Part shown: in pieces, positions 43,823-52,509 of the stretch
How the letters are laid out: each line of letters begins with the position of its first letter
Position numbering within the stretch: the first letter of the stretch is position 1
From: an uncultured Clostridia bacterium
Lineage (GTDB): Bacteria > Bacillota > Clostridia > Oscillospirales > Acutalibacteraceae
Assembly: GCA_947623505.1 (NCBI GenBank)
Contig: CANQGT010000008.1
Span: forward strand, 1-64,000
Direction of reading: 5' to 3'
Length of the DNA stretch: 64,000 nucleotides
Notes under the pieces: model-generated
The model's database searches: none
Told to the model about the DNA's origin: nothing
Seen by the model: the letters and a program-made list of their open reading frames with translations, nothing else
Translations under genes and position numbers: made by a program

Positions 43823-44839
43823 TCATTCACCTTGCACAACTTGCACAAACGACACTTTTTTCGTTTCGGCATTTACGCATACGGTAAACCATGGAAATCC
43901 TCCAAGTTCGTCATCTGTTTTGATACTAAATTGCCAACAATATTTCGGAAAATACTCATTAATGTCCATAGCGCCCAATATATTGGCGAAAAAATGAGGA
44001 CGATAAATCATTTCAGCTTCATTCACGAAAATCCTCAGAGGAGCATCAACCAATCTTTCACGCGCTTCAATCTCTTCAGCATATTTTTTCTTTTTAATTT
44101 CCTGCAAGGCAATTTTTTCAGCTTCTTTTCGGGAAATAAGTCCGCCGGGGATATCGTTTAATTTAACATTGTAATCCGTTACTTTTTCCGTGTTTCCGGT
44201 TTTGGTATCAAGCCTTAAATAATACGCATCACCATCGCGGGGATTCACATAAAGTACGAGAGAATTTTTCTCTACATATGCGGGTGAGGCGTATAAATCG
44301 GCAACAAGAGAAAAGGTTTCGGGAAAAATATTCCCGTCCTCCTCTATCTCCACTTTGTATAAAGCCTGCTTTTCGTAGCTTTGTAAAAAAAGCATATTGT
44401 CTATAATAGCGCACGGCCTTGCCCCCGGAGAAAAATTGCAAAGAACTGTTTTATTTGAGTCATTGTCAAAAAAAACAAGTCTGTCGTCGAAATAAGAAAT
44501 CTGATAACGACCTTGCTTCGTTTCGGTAAAGCAGGAAAAATAATCGTTTTTATCACATTCAAACGGTACGAAATCTTCGGGAAACGACAAGAATCCATAT
44601 CGAGAAAAGAAATAATCTTTATCGGAAAACACGGTTGGCTCCGAATCATCGCTTGAAACGGAGCTGTTTTCGGTATGAGTAGTGCTTTGTGTTGTTTTAT
44701 TTTCCTTTCCCTTTTCTATGAAATTTACAGCGGCAAAAACACCGACGGAGACAAGAAATACCGCTGCAATAACCGCCGTTATTACAGTAGTATTCTTTAC
44801 TGCTTTATCATCATTTAAAAAATAGCGGAATTTTTTCAA
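43823..44839 (-). CDS. Membrane-anchored protein with C-terminal PepSY-like domain
   Basis: A 338-residue protein of unknown function. The proposed TTG start (AAAGG upstream) lies 29 bp inside the end of the phosphoribosyltransferase gene. One transmembrane helix spans about residues 18-40, followed by a Ser/Thr/Glu-rich linker and an extracellular region with repeated strands. The end resembles a PepSY-like module: LISRKEAEKIALQEIKKKK, then WQFSIKTDD and TVCVNAETKKVSFVQV. It may sense or inhibit at the cell surface, but no role is proven. The exact start is uncertain. Confidence 0.6.
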   Translation of the reverse strand: MKKFRYFLNDDKAVKNTTVITAVIAAVFLVSVGVFAAVNFIEKGKENKTTQSTTHTENSSVSSDDSEPTVFSDKDYFFSRYGFLSFPEDFVPFECDKNDYFSCFTETKQGRYQISYFDDRLVFFDNDSNKTVLCNFSPGARPCAIIDNMLFLQSYEKQALYKVEIEEDGNIFPETFSLVADLYASPAYVEKNSLVLYVNPRDGDAYYLRLDTKTGNTEKVTDYNVKLNDIPGGLISRKEAEKIALQEIKKKKYAEEIEARERLVDAPLRIFVNEAEMIYRPHFFANILGAMDINEYFPKYCWQFSIKTDDELGGFPWFTVCVNAETKKVSFVQVVQGE

Positions 44840-45350
44840 GGTAGATAATATCCTTTCTGTCCGCCGCGTCGCCCTCGGCGATAGGCGCGGCGCAGGCAAC
44901 GATATTGCCGTTGAAAGCCTCAACCACTTTCTTAACTGATTCAAGGGATTCGCCTGTTGAGATAACATCGTCAACAATAAGCACTCTTTTGCCGCTTATA
45001 AGGTCGCCGTCCTCGTGGCCGAGATACAGATACTGCTCGCGCTGAGTAGTTATTGAGCTAACGGGAACGGCAACGGGATTATCCATATACACCTTAACAC
45101 CCTTGCGAACGACTATATACTTTTTGCCGCTCTGCTTGCTCATCTCGTAAGCGAGCGGAATGCTCTTTGCCTCGGGAGTGACTATGTAGTCAAATTCGGG
45201 GCATTTTTTTATAAGCTCGCCGGCGCATTTTTCCGTAAGCTCCACATCGCCGAAAAGAATAAACGCGGCTATATCAAGGCTGTCGCTCACGGCAAATTTC
45301 TGAAGATCTCTTTCGAGACCCGCAATATTTATTCTGTAAGTATCTCTCAT
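44811..45350 (-). CDS. Adenine phosphoribosyltransferase-like protein
   Basis: A 179-residue type I phosphoribosyltransferase. The PRPP-binding motif is GKRVLIVDDVISTGESLESV near residue 125, with the hood segment PVAVPVSSITTQREQYLYLG. It probably salvages a purine base into a nucleotide using PRPP; Apt is the nearest match, but base specificity is not certain. The ATG at 45350 is preferred, with GGAAAGGA 13 bases upstream; the frame extends a little further. It lies directly after the NUDIX fragment. Confidence 0.78.
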   Translation of the reverse strand: MRDTYRINIAGLERDLQKFAVSDSLDIAAFILFGDVELTEKCAGELIKKCPEFDYIVTPEAKSIPLAYEMSKQSGKKYIVVRKGVKVYMDNPVAVPVSSITTQREQYLYLGHEDGDLISGKRVLIVDDVISTGESLESVKKVVEAFNGNIVACAAPIAEGDAADRKDIIYLEKIPLFFK

Positions 45351-45354
45351 AATG

Positions 45355-45492
45355 TTACCAATCCTTTCCCGAATGTGAAAATACATAATTTTTGATTACG
45401 AGGTGATATACATTTTTAGAAACAGGCTTATCGCGATAAAGAATAAATCCTAATTTATTTTCGTTTTTATCGTATGCGCCCCGGGTTTTCAT
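45355..45492 (-). pseudogene. NUDIX hydrolase N-terminal fragment
   Basis: A 45-residue frame (MKTRGAYDKNENKLGFILYR, then a VYHLVIKNYVFSHSGKDW segment) matches the first strand-loop-strand of MutT/IPP-isomerase-type NUDIX proteins, which normally go on to the GX5EX7REUXEEXGU box. Here a stop comes right at the point where that continues, and apt starts five bases later. I infer a truncated remnant. AAAGGGG precedes the ATG. Confidence 0.6.
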
Positions 45493-45569
45493 AGTATTCG
45501 AACCCCTTTCATAATTCCTCAATCCATTCCTGCGTAAAATGCAGTCCGCGGCGTGACAGCTCACCCTTT

Positions 45570-46154
45570 TCAAATCCTTTTTGCATACTTCTCACAAGAA
45601 GTAATATATTCATATAACGCCGGATTGCAATTTTCTTTAAGATATTCGAGAGTGTCAAGCAACATATCTTTGGCAGTCTTGCCGGAATGACCGAATACCT
45701 TTTTATACATTCTGTTTATGTCGCTTTCACAATCCATACCGCGTAAGTAGTGCTTTGTGTTTGCAACCCAAAGCTTTAAAATATGCGTATTTTTATCATT
45801 CACAAAGCCGCGTTTTGCAATACTCACACTATGCTCAACGGCGCTGCATTTAATATCAACAATCAGAAACGGATTTTCTTTGGAAATCGCGCAAGATACT
45901 ATATATTCATTCGGCATTAAACTGGTCGCATAGTCGCTGAAAACGACAGGGTAAATTTCATTTAGAATTCCGGGCGCAAGTTTTAAAAATTTGCTGTTAT
46001 CATAGCCGGAAACAACAACCTCAATATCAATATCTGAATACTCGTCATAATCTCCACGGCTCAGACTGCCGTAAATCTTGCAAAAACTGACCTCCTGCTT
46101 TTTTTCAAATTGCACGCAAATGTTTTTTGCAATTTCTAAATTGTTTCCTTTCAT
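45570..46154 (-). CDS. Nucleotidyltransferase-domain protein (ANT/Lnu-like fold)
   Basis: A 194-residue protein with the polymerase-beta nucleotidyltransferase motif GSLSRGDYDEYSDIDIEVVV near residue 29 (GSx and DxD metal ligands). A C-terminal helical region contains VANTKHYLRGMDCESDINRM. Relatives include aminoglycoside and lincosamide nucleotidyltransferases and MNT antitoxins; no HEPN partner is next to it. The substrate is unknown. It is more AT-rich than its neighbours and sits beside a gene fragment, suggesting acquired DNA. Confidence 0.78.
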   Translation of the reverse strand: MKGNNLEIAKNICVQFEKKQEVSFCKIYGSLSRGDYDEYSDIDIEVVVSGYDNSKFLKLAPGILNEIYPVVFSDYATSLMPNEYIVSCAISKENPFLIVDIKCSAVEHSVSIAKRGFVNDKNTHILKLWVANTKHYLRGMDCESDINRMYKKVFGHSGKTAKDMLLDTLEYLKENCNPALYEYITSCEKYAKRI

Positions 46155-46189
46155 TAACAGTTCTCCTTAAATCAGGATAGTGTGATTTA

Positions 46190-46522
46190 TCACAATATCT
46201 TCGCTCCCAATTCCGTTCCGCCTATCACATGAAAATGCAGGTGCATAACCGTTTGCCCCGCGGACGGGCCGCAGTTATTGATAACGCGGTAAGACTCTAT
46301 CCCCTGAGATTTCGCGATCTCGGGGATTTTTTCAAATATGTGGGCAACATATCCGCTGTTTTCGGGCGTTACGCCGTTTACGCTGTCGATATGCTCTTTG
46401 GGAACCACGAGGAAATGAACGGGCGCGACGGGATTTATATCCTTGAACGCAACTATCATATCGTCCTCATAAACCTTTTCGCTCGGAATATTGCCCTTTA
46501 TTATCTCACAAAACAAACACAT
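46190..46522 (-). CDS. hinT: HIT-family nucleotide hydrolase, HinT-like
   Basis: A 110-residue histidine-triad protein. It begins CLFCEIIKGNIPSEKVYEDD with a zinc-type CxxC and ends with the triad HLHFHVIGG. HinT-like proteins hydrolyse purine phosphoramidates and aminoacyl-AMP. It follows alaS by 15 bp, an arrangement that would allow removal of stray aminoacyl-adenylates, though this link is inferred. Confidence 0.92.
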   Translation of the reverse strand: MCLFCEIIKGNIPSEKVYEDDMIVAFKDINPVAPVHFLVVPKEHIDSVNGVTPENSGYVAHIFEKIPEIAKSQGIESYRVINNCGPSAGQTVMHLHFHVIGGTELGAKIL

Positions 46523-46537
46523 AAATATACCCCTTTC

Positions 46538-49162
46538 TTATTTAATAAGCGACTTGATTATATCGCACGCGCCTTTAAGCGCATCATCAAGCTTTGAAAC
46601 GTCTTTCGCTCCCGCCATAGCGGAATCGGGGCGGCCGCCGCCGCTTCCTCCGGCGATTTTGGCGACCTCTCTCACAACATCGCCCGCCTTAACGCCTTTT
46701 GCTATCGCTCCCGCGCCGCAGACCGCGACTATCGAAGCCTTATCTCCGTTTACGCCCGCGATAACGCCGACCGCGTCGGGGCTCTTTGCCTTGATATCAT
46801 CGCCCGTTTTGCGCAGAACGTCGGCGGGAGTTCCGTCAAGTCTCGCAACGTAAACTTCAAGCCCTTCAACATCGACCGCCTTGCTCAGAGCGTCGGAGCT
46901 TTTCAGCTTTGTTATTTCGGCGTTAAGAGCGCTTATTTCCCGTTCTTTCGCTTTATTTTCGGAAACAAGAGCATCAATTTTATCTTTAATTTCGTGAACG
47001 CCCGTTTTCAGCGCGGCGGCTGAATTTCTGATGAGCGCCTCATCACTCTCAAGGGCTTCAAGAAGATTTGTTCCCGTAACGGCGGTTATTCTGCGAACGC
47101 CGGCCGCGACCGAAGACTCGCCCGTTATTTTGAAAAGACCGATCTGACCGCTGTTTGAAACGTGTGTGCCGCCGCAAAACTCTATTGAAAAATCGCCGGC
47201 CTTTACTATGCGGACAATATCGCCGTATTTTTCACCGAAAAGCATCATAGCGCCCGTTTTCTTTGCGTCTTCAATCGGCATTTCCATATTTTCAACGGCG
47301 TTCGCTCCCATAATAAACGAATTTACAAGCGTTTCTACCCTGCTTATCTCCTCTTTTGTGAGAGCGTTGAAATGTGTGAAATCGAAACGAACCTCACGCT
47401 CGTTTACAAGCTGGCCTGCCTGCTCGACGTGCTTGCCGAGAACCTCTCTCAGCGCCGCCTGCAAAAGATGCGCGGCGGTGTGATTACGCTTAATGCAGTC
47501 TCTGCGCTCACCGTCTATTGAGGCTTTTGCCTTATCGCCGACGCAGACCGCTCCGCTCTCCACCTTGCCCGTGTGGAGGAAAACGCCGTCGGCGTTCTTC
47601 GTGGTATCGTTTACGGAAAATGTGAAGTTATCGCCTTTAATAACGCCCGTGTCTCCTACCTGACCGCCCGAAAGCGCGTAAAACGGAGTTCTGTCAAGCA
47701 CGATCACGCCGTCCTCGCCCTCGCCGAGAATATCCCTTGCCTCGCCCGAAGATAATATTGCCTTTACCTGAGCGTCACATTCATACGAGCCGTAGCCGAC
47801 AAATTCGGTGGCGGGAGCATCAATTTTGATATTACCGCTCTTCCAAGCGTCCGTATCGGAATCCTTGCGCGCGGCGCGTGCGGTTTGCTTTTGATTTTCA
47901 AGAAGCTCGTTGAATTTTTCTTCGTCAACGGTTAAGCCGCGCTCCTCAAGAATATCCTTGGTTAAATCAAGCGGAAAGCCGTAGGTATCGTTGAGCCTGA
48001 AAGCGTCCTCTCCGCTGAATACTTTCCCGCTCATATTCGCGATATATTCCTCAAGCAGAGCAAGACCGCTGTCTATCGTCTTGCCGAAGGATTCTTCCTC
48101 GGCAAAAATAACCTTTCGTATGAAATCACGCTTGCCGTCAAGATAATCATAGGCGACAAGATTTTCGTCGATAACCGTATCGGCAACCTTGTAAAGGAAA
48201 GGCTCGTTGATGCCGAGCAGTCTGCCGTGGCGGCACGCGCGCCTTATCAGGCGGCGAAGAACATATCCCCTCGCGCTGTTGGAGGGTATAACGCCGTCGC
48301 CTATCATAAATACGGAGGAACGGATATGGTCGGTAATTACACGGAGTGAAACGTCCTTTTTCGCGTCCGCGTGATATTTTACGTCGGCAAGAGAACTGAT
48401 TTTTTTCATAATATTTTGGATAGTGTCTATCTCAAAAATATTGTCAACTCCCTGAACGATGCAGGCAAGGCGTTCAAGACCGAGACCCGTATCGATATTC
48501 TTTTGCGAAAGCTCTGTATAATTTCCGTTTCCATCGTTGCTGAATTGGCTGAAAACATTGTTCCAAATTTCTATATAGCGGTCGCAGTCGCAGCCGGGGG
48601 CGCAGGTCGGTTTTACGCAGCCGTACTTCTCGCCGCGGTCAAAATGAATTTCGCTGCACGGCCCGCACGGCCCCTGCCCGTGCTCCCAGAAATTATCTTC
48701 CTTTCCGTGCCTTACAATGCGCGATTTGTCAATTCCAACCTCGTTTACCCAAATATCGTAAGCCTCGTCGTCGTCAAGATAAATCGTTGCCCAAAGCTTG
48801 TCTTCCGGCAGTTCAAGCACGTCGGTGCAAAATTCCCATGCCCATTTCAAGGCCTCGTGCTTAAAATAATCGCCAAAGCTGAAATTGCCGAGCATTTCAA
48901 AATAAGTGCCGTGTCTGTCGTCTTTCCCAACGCTTTCAATGTCCGGCGTGCGTATGCACTTTTGGCAGGTGGTAACGCGCTTTCCGGGCGGAGTTACCTC
49001 CCCCGTAAAGAACTTTTTCATAGGCGCCATACCGGAATTTATCAGAAGCAGGCTTTTGTCATTATTGGGTATAAGTGAAAAGCTCGGCAGGCGGATATGC
49101 CCCTTGCTTTCAAAAAAGGAGAGATATTTTTCCCTCAAATCATTCACTGAAATCCATTTCAT
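46538..49162 (-). CDS. alaS: Alanyl-tRNA synthetase
   Basis: An 874-residue class II synthetase. The N-terminal catalytic domain starts VNDLREKYLSFFESKGHIRL and contains HFDRGEKYGC; the editing domain carries HTAAHLLQAAL and EFCGGTHVSNSGQIGLFKI (zinc ligands); the C-Ala domain ends with GGSGGGRPDSAMAGAKD. Length is typical. The upstream region has no T-box motif. hinT follows on the same transcript. Confidence 0.97.
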   Translation of the reverse strand: MKWISVNDLREKYLSFFESKGHIRLPSFSLIPNNDKSLLLINSGMAPMKKFFTGEVTPPGKRVTTCQKCIRTPDIESVGKDDRHGTYFEMLGNFSFGDYFKHEALKWAWEFCTDVLELPEDKLWATIYLDDDEAYDIWVNEVGIDKSRIVRHGKEDNFWEHGQGPCGPCSEIHFDRGEKYGCVKPTCAPGCDCDRYIEIWNNVFSQFSNDGNGNYTELSQKNIDTGLGLERLACIVQGVDNIFEIDTIQNIMKKISSLADVKYHADAKKDVSLRVITDHIRSSVFMIGDGVIPSNSARGYVLRRLIRRACRHGRLLGINEPFLYKVADTVIDENLVAYDYLDGKRDFIRKVIFAEEESFGKTIDSGLALLEEYIANMSGKVFSGEDAFRLNDTYGFPLDLTKDILEERGLTVDEEKFNELLENQKQTARAARKDSDTDAWKSGNIKIDAPATEFVGYGSYECDAQVKAILSSGEARDILGEGEDGVIVLDRTPFYALSGGQVGDTGVIKGDNFTFSVNDTTKNADGVFLHTGKVESGAVCVGDKAKASIDGERRDCIKRNHTAAHLLQAALREVLGKHVEQAGQLVNEREVRFDFTHFNALTKEEISRVETLVNSFIMGANAVENMEMPIEDAKKTGAMMLFGEKYGDIVRIVKAGDFSIEFCGGTHVSNSGQIGLFKITGESSVAAGVRRITAVTGTNLLEALESDEALIRNSAAALKTGVHEIKDKIDALVSENKAKEREISALNAEITKLKSSDALSKAVDVEGLEVYVARLDGTPADVLRKTGDDIKAKSPDAVGVIAGVNGDKASIVAVCGAGAIAKGVKAGDVVREVAKIAGGSGGGRPDSAMAGAKDVSKLDDALKGACDIIKSLIK

Positions 49163-49242
49163 TTTATTTTACCTCTGTTTTTAACTATTGGCGGTCAATT
49201 CCGCAAACGCCCGCTTATAGGGCGAAAATCAGTATAAAGAAA

Positions 49243-49273
49243 TTTAAGGGCAACCTATAAAGCCGCCCTTAAA
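49243..49273 (-). terminator. Terminator of ackA-ydbC
   Basis: TTTAAGGGC / GCCCTTAAA with a 13-base loop, 11 bp after the ydbC stop. Confidence 0.65.
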
Positions 49274-49283
49274 AACTTAATAA

Positions 49284-49499
49284 TCACAGTTTTTCAACGA
49301 GATTTATAAGCTCAGCGATTTCTTCTTTTGTGAAGGTTAAACCTTTGCTCATTTTGGAATGATCGGGCGACCAGTCTCTAACGTCGATTTTAGGCTCGCG
49401 ACCGTTCCATGAAATCAGATTGACCTCTCTCGTCCATCCGCGCGGAGTTTCGGAAATCACGCCCAGATGCTCAGTGATCTCATATTTGATTTCAGGCAT
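49284..49499 (-). CDS. ydbC: YdbC-type PC4-like single-stranded-nucleic-acid-binding protein
   Basis: A 71-residue protein of the YdbC/PC4 family. It reads EIKYEITEHLGVISE, GWTREVNLISWNGREPKIDV and ends GLTFTKEEIAELINLVEKL, the usual fold of four strands and a helix. Such proteins bind single-stranded DNA and are predicted transcription cofactors. AAGGAGG precedes the ATG. It is 35 bp after ackA. Confidence 0.88.
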   Translation of the reverse strand: MPEIKYEITEHLGVISETPRGWTREVNLISWNGREPKIDVRDWSPDHSKMSKGLTFTKEEIAELINLVEKL

Positions 49500-49534
49500 T
49501 TCTCTTCCTCCTTTTTTAGTATTTTTATATAAAT

Positions 49535-50761
49535 TTATTTTTTCAGCTTTTCAACGATTTCTTTCGTATCTCTCGCAATCATAAGCTCCTCGTTAGTCGC
49601 GAGAATAAATACTCTTACCTTATCTTCGGGCGAAGTGAGCTCCGCCTCAGCGCCTTTTACGGTTTTCTGATTAACGGCCTGATTTATCTCAACGCCGAGA
49701 TAGCCGAGATAAGAGCATATTTTTGAACGAAGCCAAAATCCGTTTTCACCGATACCGCCTGTAAATACAATAGCGTCAACGCCGTTCATCGCGGCAACGT
49801 ATGAGCCGATATATTTAGCGATCTGGTAAGCCTGCATCTCGTGCGCAAGGCTTGCCCTGTCGTCTCCCTCGCTTTGGAGGGCGCAAATATCGCGGTCGTC
49901 GGAATAACCTCCTGAAATGGCGCTTACACCCGATCTCTTATTGAGTATATCTTCAAGCTGTTTCGGGGTGAGATGCTCGTGCTCCGCAAGGAAAGTGACA
50001 ACTGACGGATCCACGCCGCCTGAGCGTGTGCCCATCATAAATCCGTCAAGCGGAGTAAAGCCCATAGAGGTGTCAATAACCTTGCCGTATTTTACCGCGG
50101 CGATAGAAGAACCGTTGCCGAGATGGCAGGTGATTATTTTAAGCTTTTCTATTTTCTGCCCCATAACATCGGCGCATCTTTGGCTTACAAATTTATGCGA
50201 AGTGCCATGGAAGCCGTAGCGGCGTATGCCGTATTTCTCATAATATTCGTGAGGAATGGCATACATATACGCCATTGGCGGCATTGTGCTGTGAAACGCG
50301 GTGTCGAAAACGGCAACCTGCGGAAAATCGGGGCCTACGACCGAAAGGCACGCCTCGTAACCCTGAAGGTTAGCGGGATTGTGGAGCGGGGCGAGCGGTG
50401 AAAGCCGCCTTACCGAATCGATAACGTCCTTGTCGATAAGCACGCTTTTCGTGTACTTATCGCCGCCCTGAACGATACGGTGGCCTATCGCGTCTATCTC
50501 GTCAAACGACGAAACTACCGCCGTGTCTCCCGTTGTCATAAGCTCTTTAACGGTGTTGAAGGCTTCGGTATGATTTTTGATTTCCTTATCAAACATCAAC
50601 TTCGGCTCATTTTTCTTTGTGTATATTATATTGTTTTCTCCTCCGTTAATAGGCAGACCGATTCTTTCAATAGTGCCTTTGCAAACAACAGATTCATCCG
50701 TCATATCGATAAGCTGATATTTCAGAGAAGAGCTGCCGCAGTTTATTACAAGAATTTTCAC
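49535..50761 (-). CDS. ackA: Acetate kinase
   Basis: A 408-residue ASKHA-fold kinase that makes ATP and acetate from acetyl phosphate. Motif VINCGSSSLKYQLIDM is at residue 4, AFDTAFH appears as VFDTAFHSTMPPMAY, then FHGTSHKFV, CHLGNGSSIAAVK and FTGGIGENG. The start is GTG with GGAGG ten bases upstream. No pta is adjacent. It supports fermentative metabolism. Confidence 0.97.
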   Translation of the reverse strand: MKILVINCGSSSLKYQLIDMTDESVVCKGTIERIGLPINGGENNIIYTKKNEPKLMFDKEIKNHTEAFNTVKELMTTGDTAVVSSFDEIDAIGHRIVQGGDKYTKSVLIDKDVIDSVRRLSPLAPLHNPANLQGYEACLSVVGPDFPQVAVFDTAFHSTMPPMAYMYAIPHEYYEKYGIRRYGFHGTSHKFVSQRCADVMGQKIEKLKIITCHLGNGSSIAAVKYGKVIDTSMGFTPLDGFMMGTRSGGVDPSVVTFLAEHEHLTPKQLEDILNKRSGVSAISGGYSDDRDICALQSEGDDRASLAHEMQAYQIAKYIGSYVAAMNGVDAIVFTGGIGENGFWLRSKICSYLGYLGVEINQAVNQKTVKGAEAELTSPEDKVRVFILATNEELMIARDTKEIVEKLKK

Positions 50762-50803
50762 TTTTTATTATCCTCCGTTATTGCATTTTACTTTATTTAC
50801 TTT

Positions 50804-50832
50804 ATAATAATATATATAAAAATAATAGTCAA
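50804..50832 (-). promoter_or_regulatory. ackA promoter
   Basis: TTGACT (50832-50827) and TATTAT (50809-50804) on the minus strand, 17-bp spacer. Confidence 0.65.
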
Positions 50833-50859
50833 GAAAAGATTTTGAATTTCGGAGAAAAT

Positions 50860-51918
50860 ATGGTTACGGGAATTGTTTGTGAGTTAAATCCCCTGCATAA
50901 GGGGCATAAATACCTGTTTGAAACGGTAAAAAGCGGAGAAAACGATTCTGTTGTTTGCTGTATGAGCGGCAATTTCGTTCAGCGCGGCGAATTTGCGGTG
51001 CTGGATAAATTCACAAGGGCAAAAAGCGCGCTTCAAAACGGCGCCGATCTTGTGATTGAACTTCCCGCCGCGTACTCAACGCTTTCGGCGGAGGGCTTTT
51101 GCAGGGCGGGAGTCGATATTCTTGAATCGACCGGCGTGGTAAACAGAATAGCATTCGGCGCTGAATGCGATGATATCGCGGCGCTTAAAGAAATTTCCGA
51201 AAAACTTAAAGACAAATCTCTCCAAAAAGAAATAGCCCTTAAAATGAAAGAAGGGATTTCATACGCGGCGGCAAGATGCGGAGTTTTGAAAACGGATATA
51301 CTGAAATATCCAAACAACATACTCGCGACGGAATATCTGAAATTTGCCTCTCTCCCCTGCCTCGCGGTTAAGAGAATCGGCTGCGGGCACAACGGAGACG
51401 ACTCGGAATATTCATCTTCCGCTTTAAGAGAGCGAATGAACGAAGACAAAATATCTTCCCTCAAAAACTGCGAGAAAGCCGTATTAGCAAAACTGAGGAC
51501 GATGAAGGCGGAGGATTTTCTTAAAATCGACGGCGTTTCCGAGGGGCTTGAAAACAGAATAGCGGCGGCCGTTGAAGAGGCCTGCTCCGTTAAAGAGCTT
51601 TATTCACTTATAAAAACCAAAAGATACGCGCATTCAAGAATCAGAAGAATAATTTTACGCGCTTATCTCGGAATTTACGGTTTTCCCGAAAATCCGCCCT
51701 ATCTGCGAATTTTGGGCTTTAATGAAAAAGGAAGAAAACTGCTTTCGCAAATGAAAAAATCGGCGTCAAAGCCGATTATAACAAAACTGAGCGACTGCTC
51801 AGCCGACGTTTTGCCGTATTTTAAACGAGAGTGCCTGTTTACGGATCTTTATAATTTGGGATATAAAAAACCCTTGCCCTGCGCAACAGAGCAAAGGTCG
51901 CGTGTAATCATCGTTTAA
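50860..51918 (+). CDS. tmcAL: tRNA(Met) cytidine acetate ligase
   Basis: A 352-residue YlbM/TmcAL protein that acetylates C34 of elongator tRNA-Met using acetate and ATP. The nucleotidyltransferase motif is ELNPLHKGHKYLFET (HxGH), followed by CMSGNFVQRGEFAVLDKFTR. It is shorter than the roughly 400-residue Bacillus protein, mainly at the C-terminus. The ATG at 50860 has CGGAGA upstream. It is divergent from ackA, whose product metabolises the same acetate pool, and the window also holds a CAT-anticodon tRNA. Confidence 0.88.
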   Translation: MVTGIVCELNPLHKGHKYLFETVKSGENDSVVCCMSGNFVQRGEFAVLDKFTRAKSALQNGADLVIELPAAYSTLSAEGFCRAGVDILESTGVVNRIAFGAECDDIAALKEISEKLKDKSLQKEIALKMKEGISYAAARCGVLKTDILKYPNNILATEYLKFASLPCLAVKRIGCGHNGDDSEYSSSALRERMNEDKISSLKNCEKAVLAKLRTMKAEDFLKIDGVSEGLENRIAAAVEEACSVKELYSLIKTKRYAHSRIRRIILRAYLGIYGFPENPPYLRILGFNEKGRKLLSQMKKSASKPIITKLSDCSADVLPYFKRECLFTDLYNLGYKKPLPCATEQRSRVIIV

Positions 51919-51924
51919 ACGCGT

Positions 51925-52509
51925 TCAGTCTTTAAGGCTTTCGCATATTTTAAAAAATTCCTCTTTGGTCATAGAAGAATTTATATATTTCAACAGGGAA
52001 TTTGTTGAAAGAAGCTCCGGCAGCCCCATGTCTTTCAGGAGCTTCTTTTTTCTTTTCGCCGCCTGCTCCGTTCCCGAAAAGCCGAGGGAGTATAAATCGT
52101 AATTTGTTACGGGATCGGTATTTTCCGAAATATCAACGCTTACCCCCGCTTTTTCAAAAAGCGCCGTAAGGATTTCGGCGTTGATACCCTCAACGCCGAG
52201 TTTGCCCTCTTTTGACGGGGCTTTCTTTCTTTTTTCCGTGCCGTAAATATCAGGTATGTATATATGCTTTATTTTTTCTTTAGGTATGCCCGACGAAATA
52301 TAGTTTCTAATCAAAAATCCGCCGCTGTCGGAATCCGTAAGAATTATAAGCCCTCTCTCATCGGCAAGCGAGCGAATGAATTTCATCTTTTCACCGTCTT
52401 TGAAAACGTGAAAGCCGTCCGTCTCGATTATAAGCGCGTCAATAAGAGAGGAAAGCTTTATTTTATCGTATTTTCCCTCAACAATAACGGCCTCTTTAAT
52501 CTTTATCAT
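51925..52509 (-). CDS. rnmV: Ribonuclease M5 (DUF4093-containing)
   Basis: A 194-residue Toprim nuclease that matures 5S rRNA in Firmicutes. The Toprim motifs are AVIVEGKYDKIKL near residue 7 and LIILTDSDSGGFLIRNYI near 55; the C-terminal DUF4093 region reads YDLYSLGFSGTEQAAKRKKKLL. It overlaps holA by 14 bp and ends the lacZ-comEC-holA-rnmV run. Confidence 0.9.
   Translation of the reverse strand: MIKIKEAVIVEGKYDKIKLSSLIDALIIETDGFHVFKDGEKMKFIRSLADERGLIILTDSDSGGFLIRNYISSGIPKEKIKHIYIPDIYGTEKRKKAPSKEGKLGVEGINAEILTALFEKAGVSVDISENTDPVTNYDLYSLGFSGTEQAAKRKKKLLKDMGLPELLSTNSLLKYINSSMTKEEFFKICESLKD

Noticed and set aside
49163-49283. T-box riboswitch upstream of alaS
   Set aside because: No AGGGTGG-type T-box sequence or matching antiterminator is present; the hairpin there terminates ydbC.
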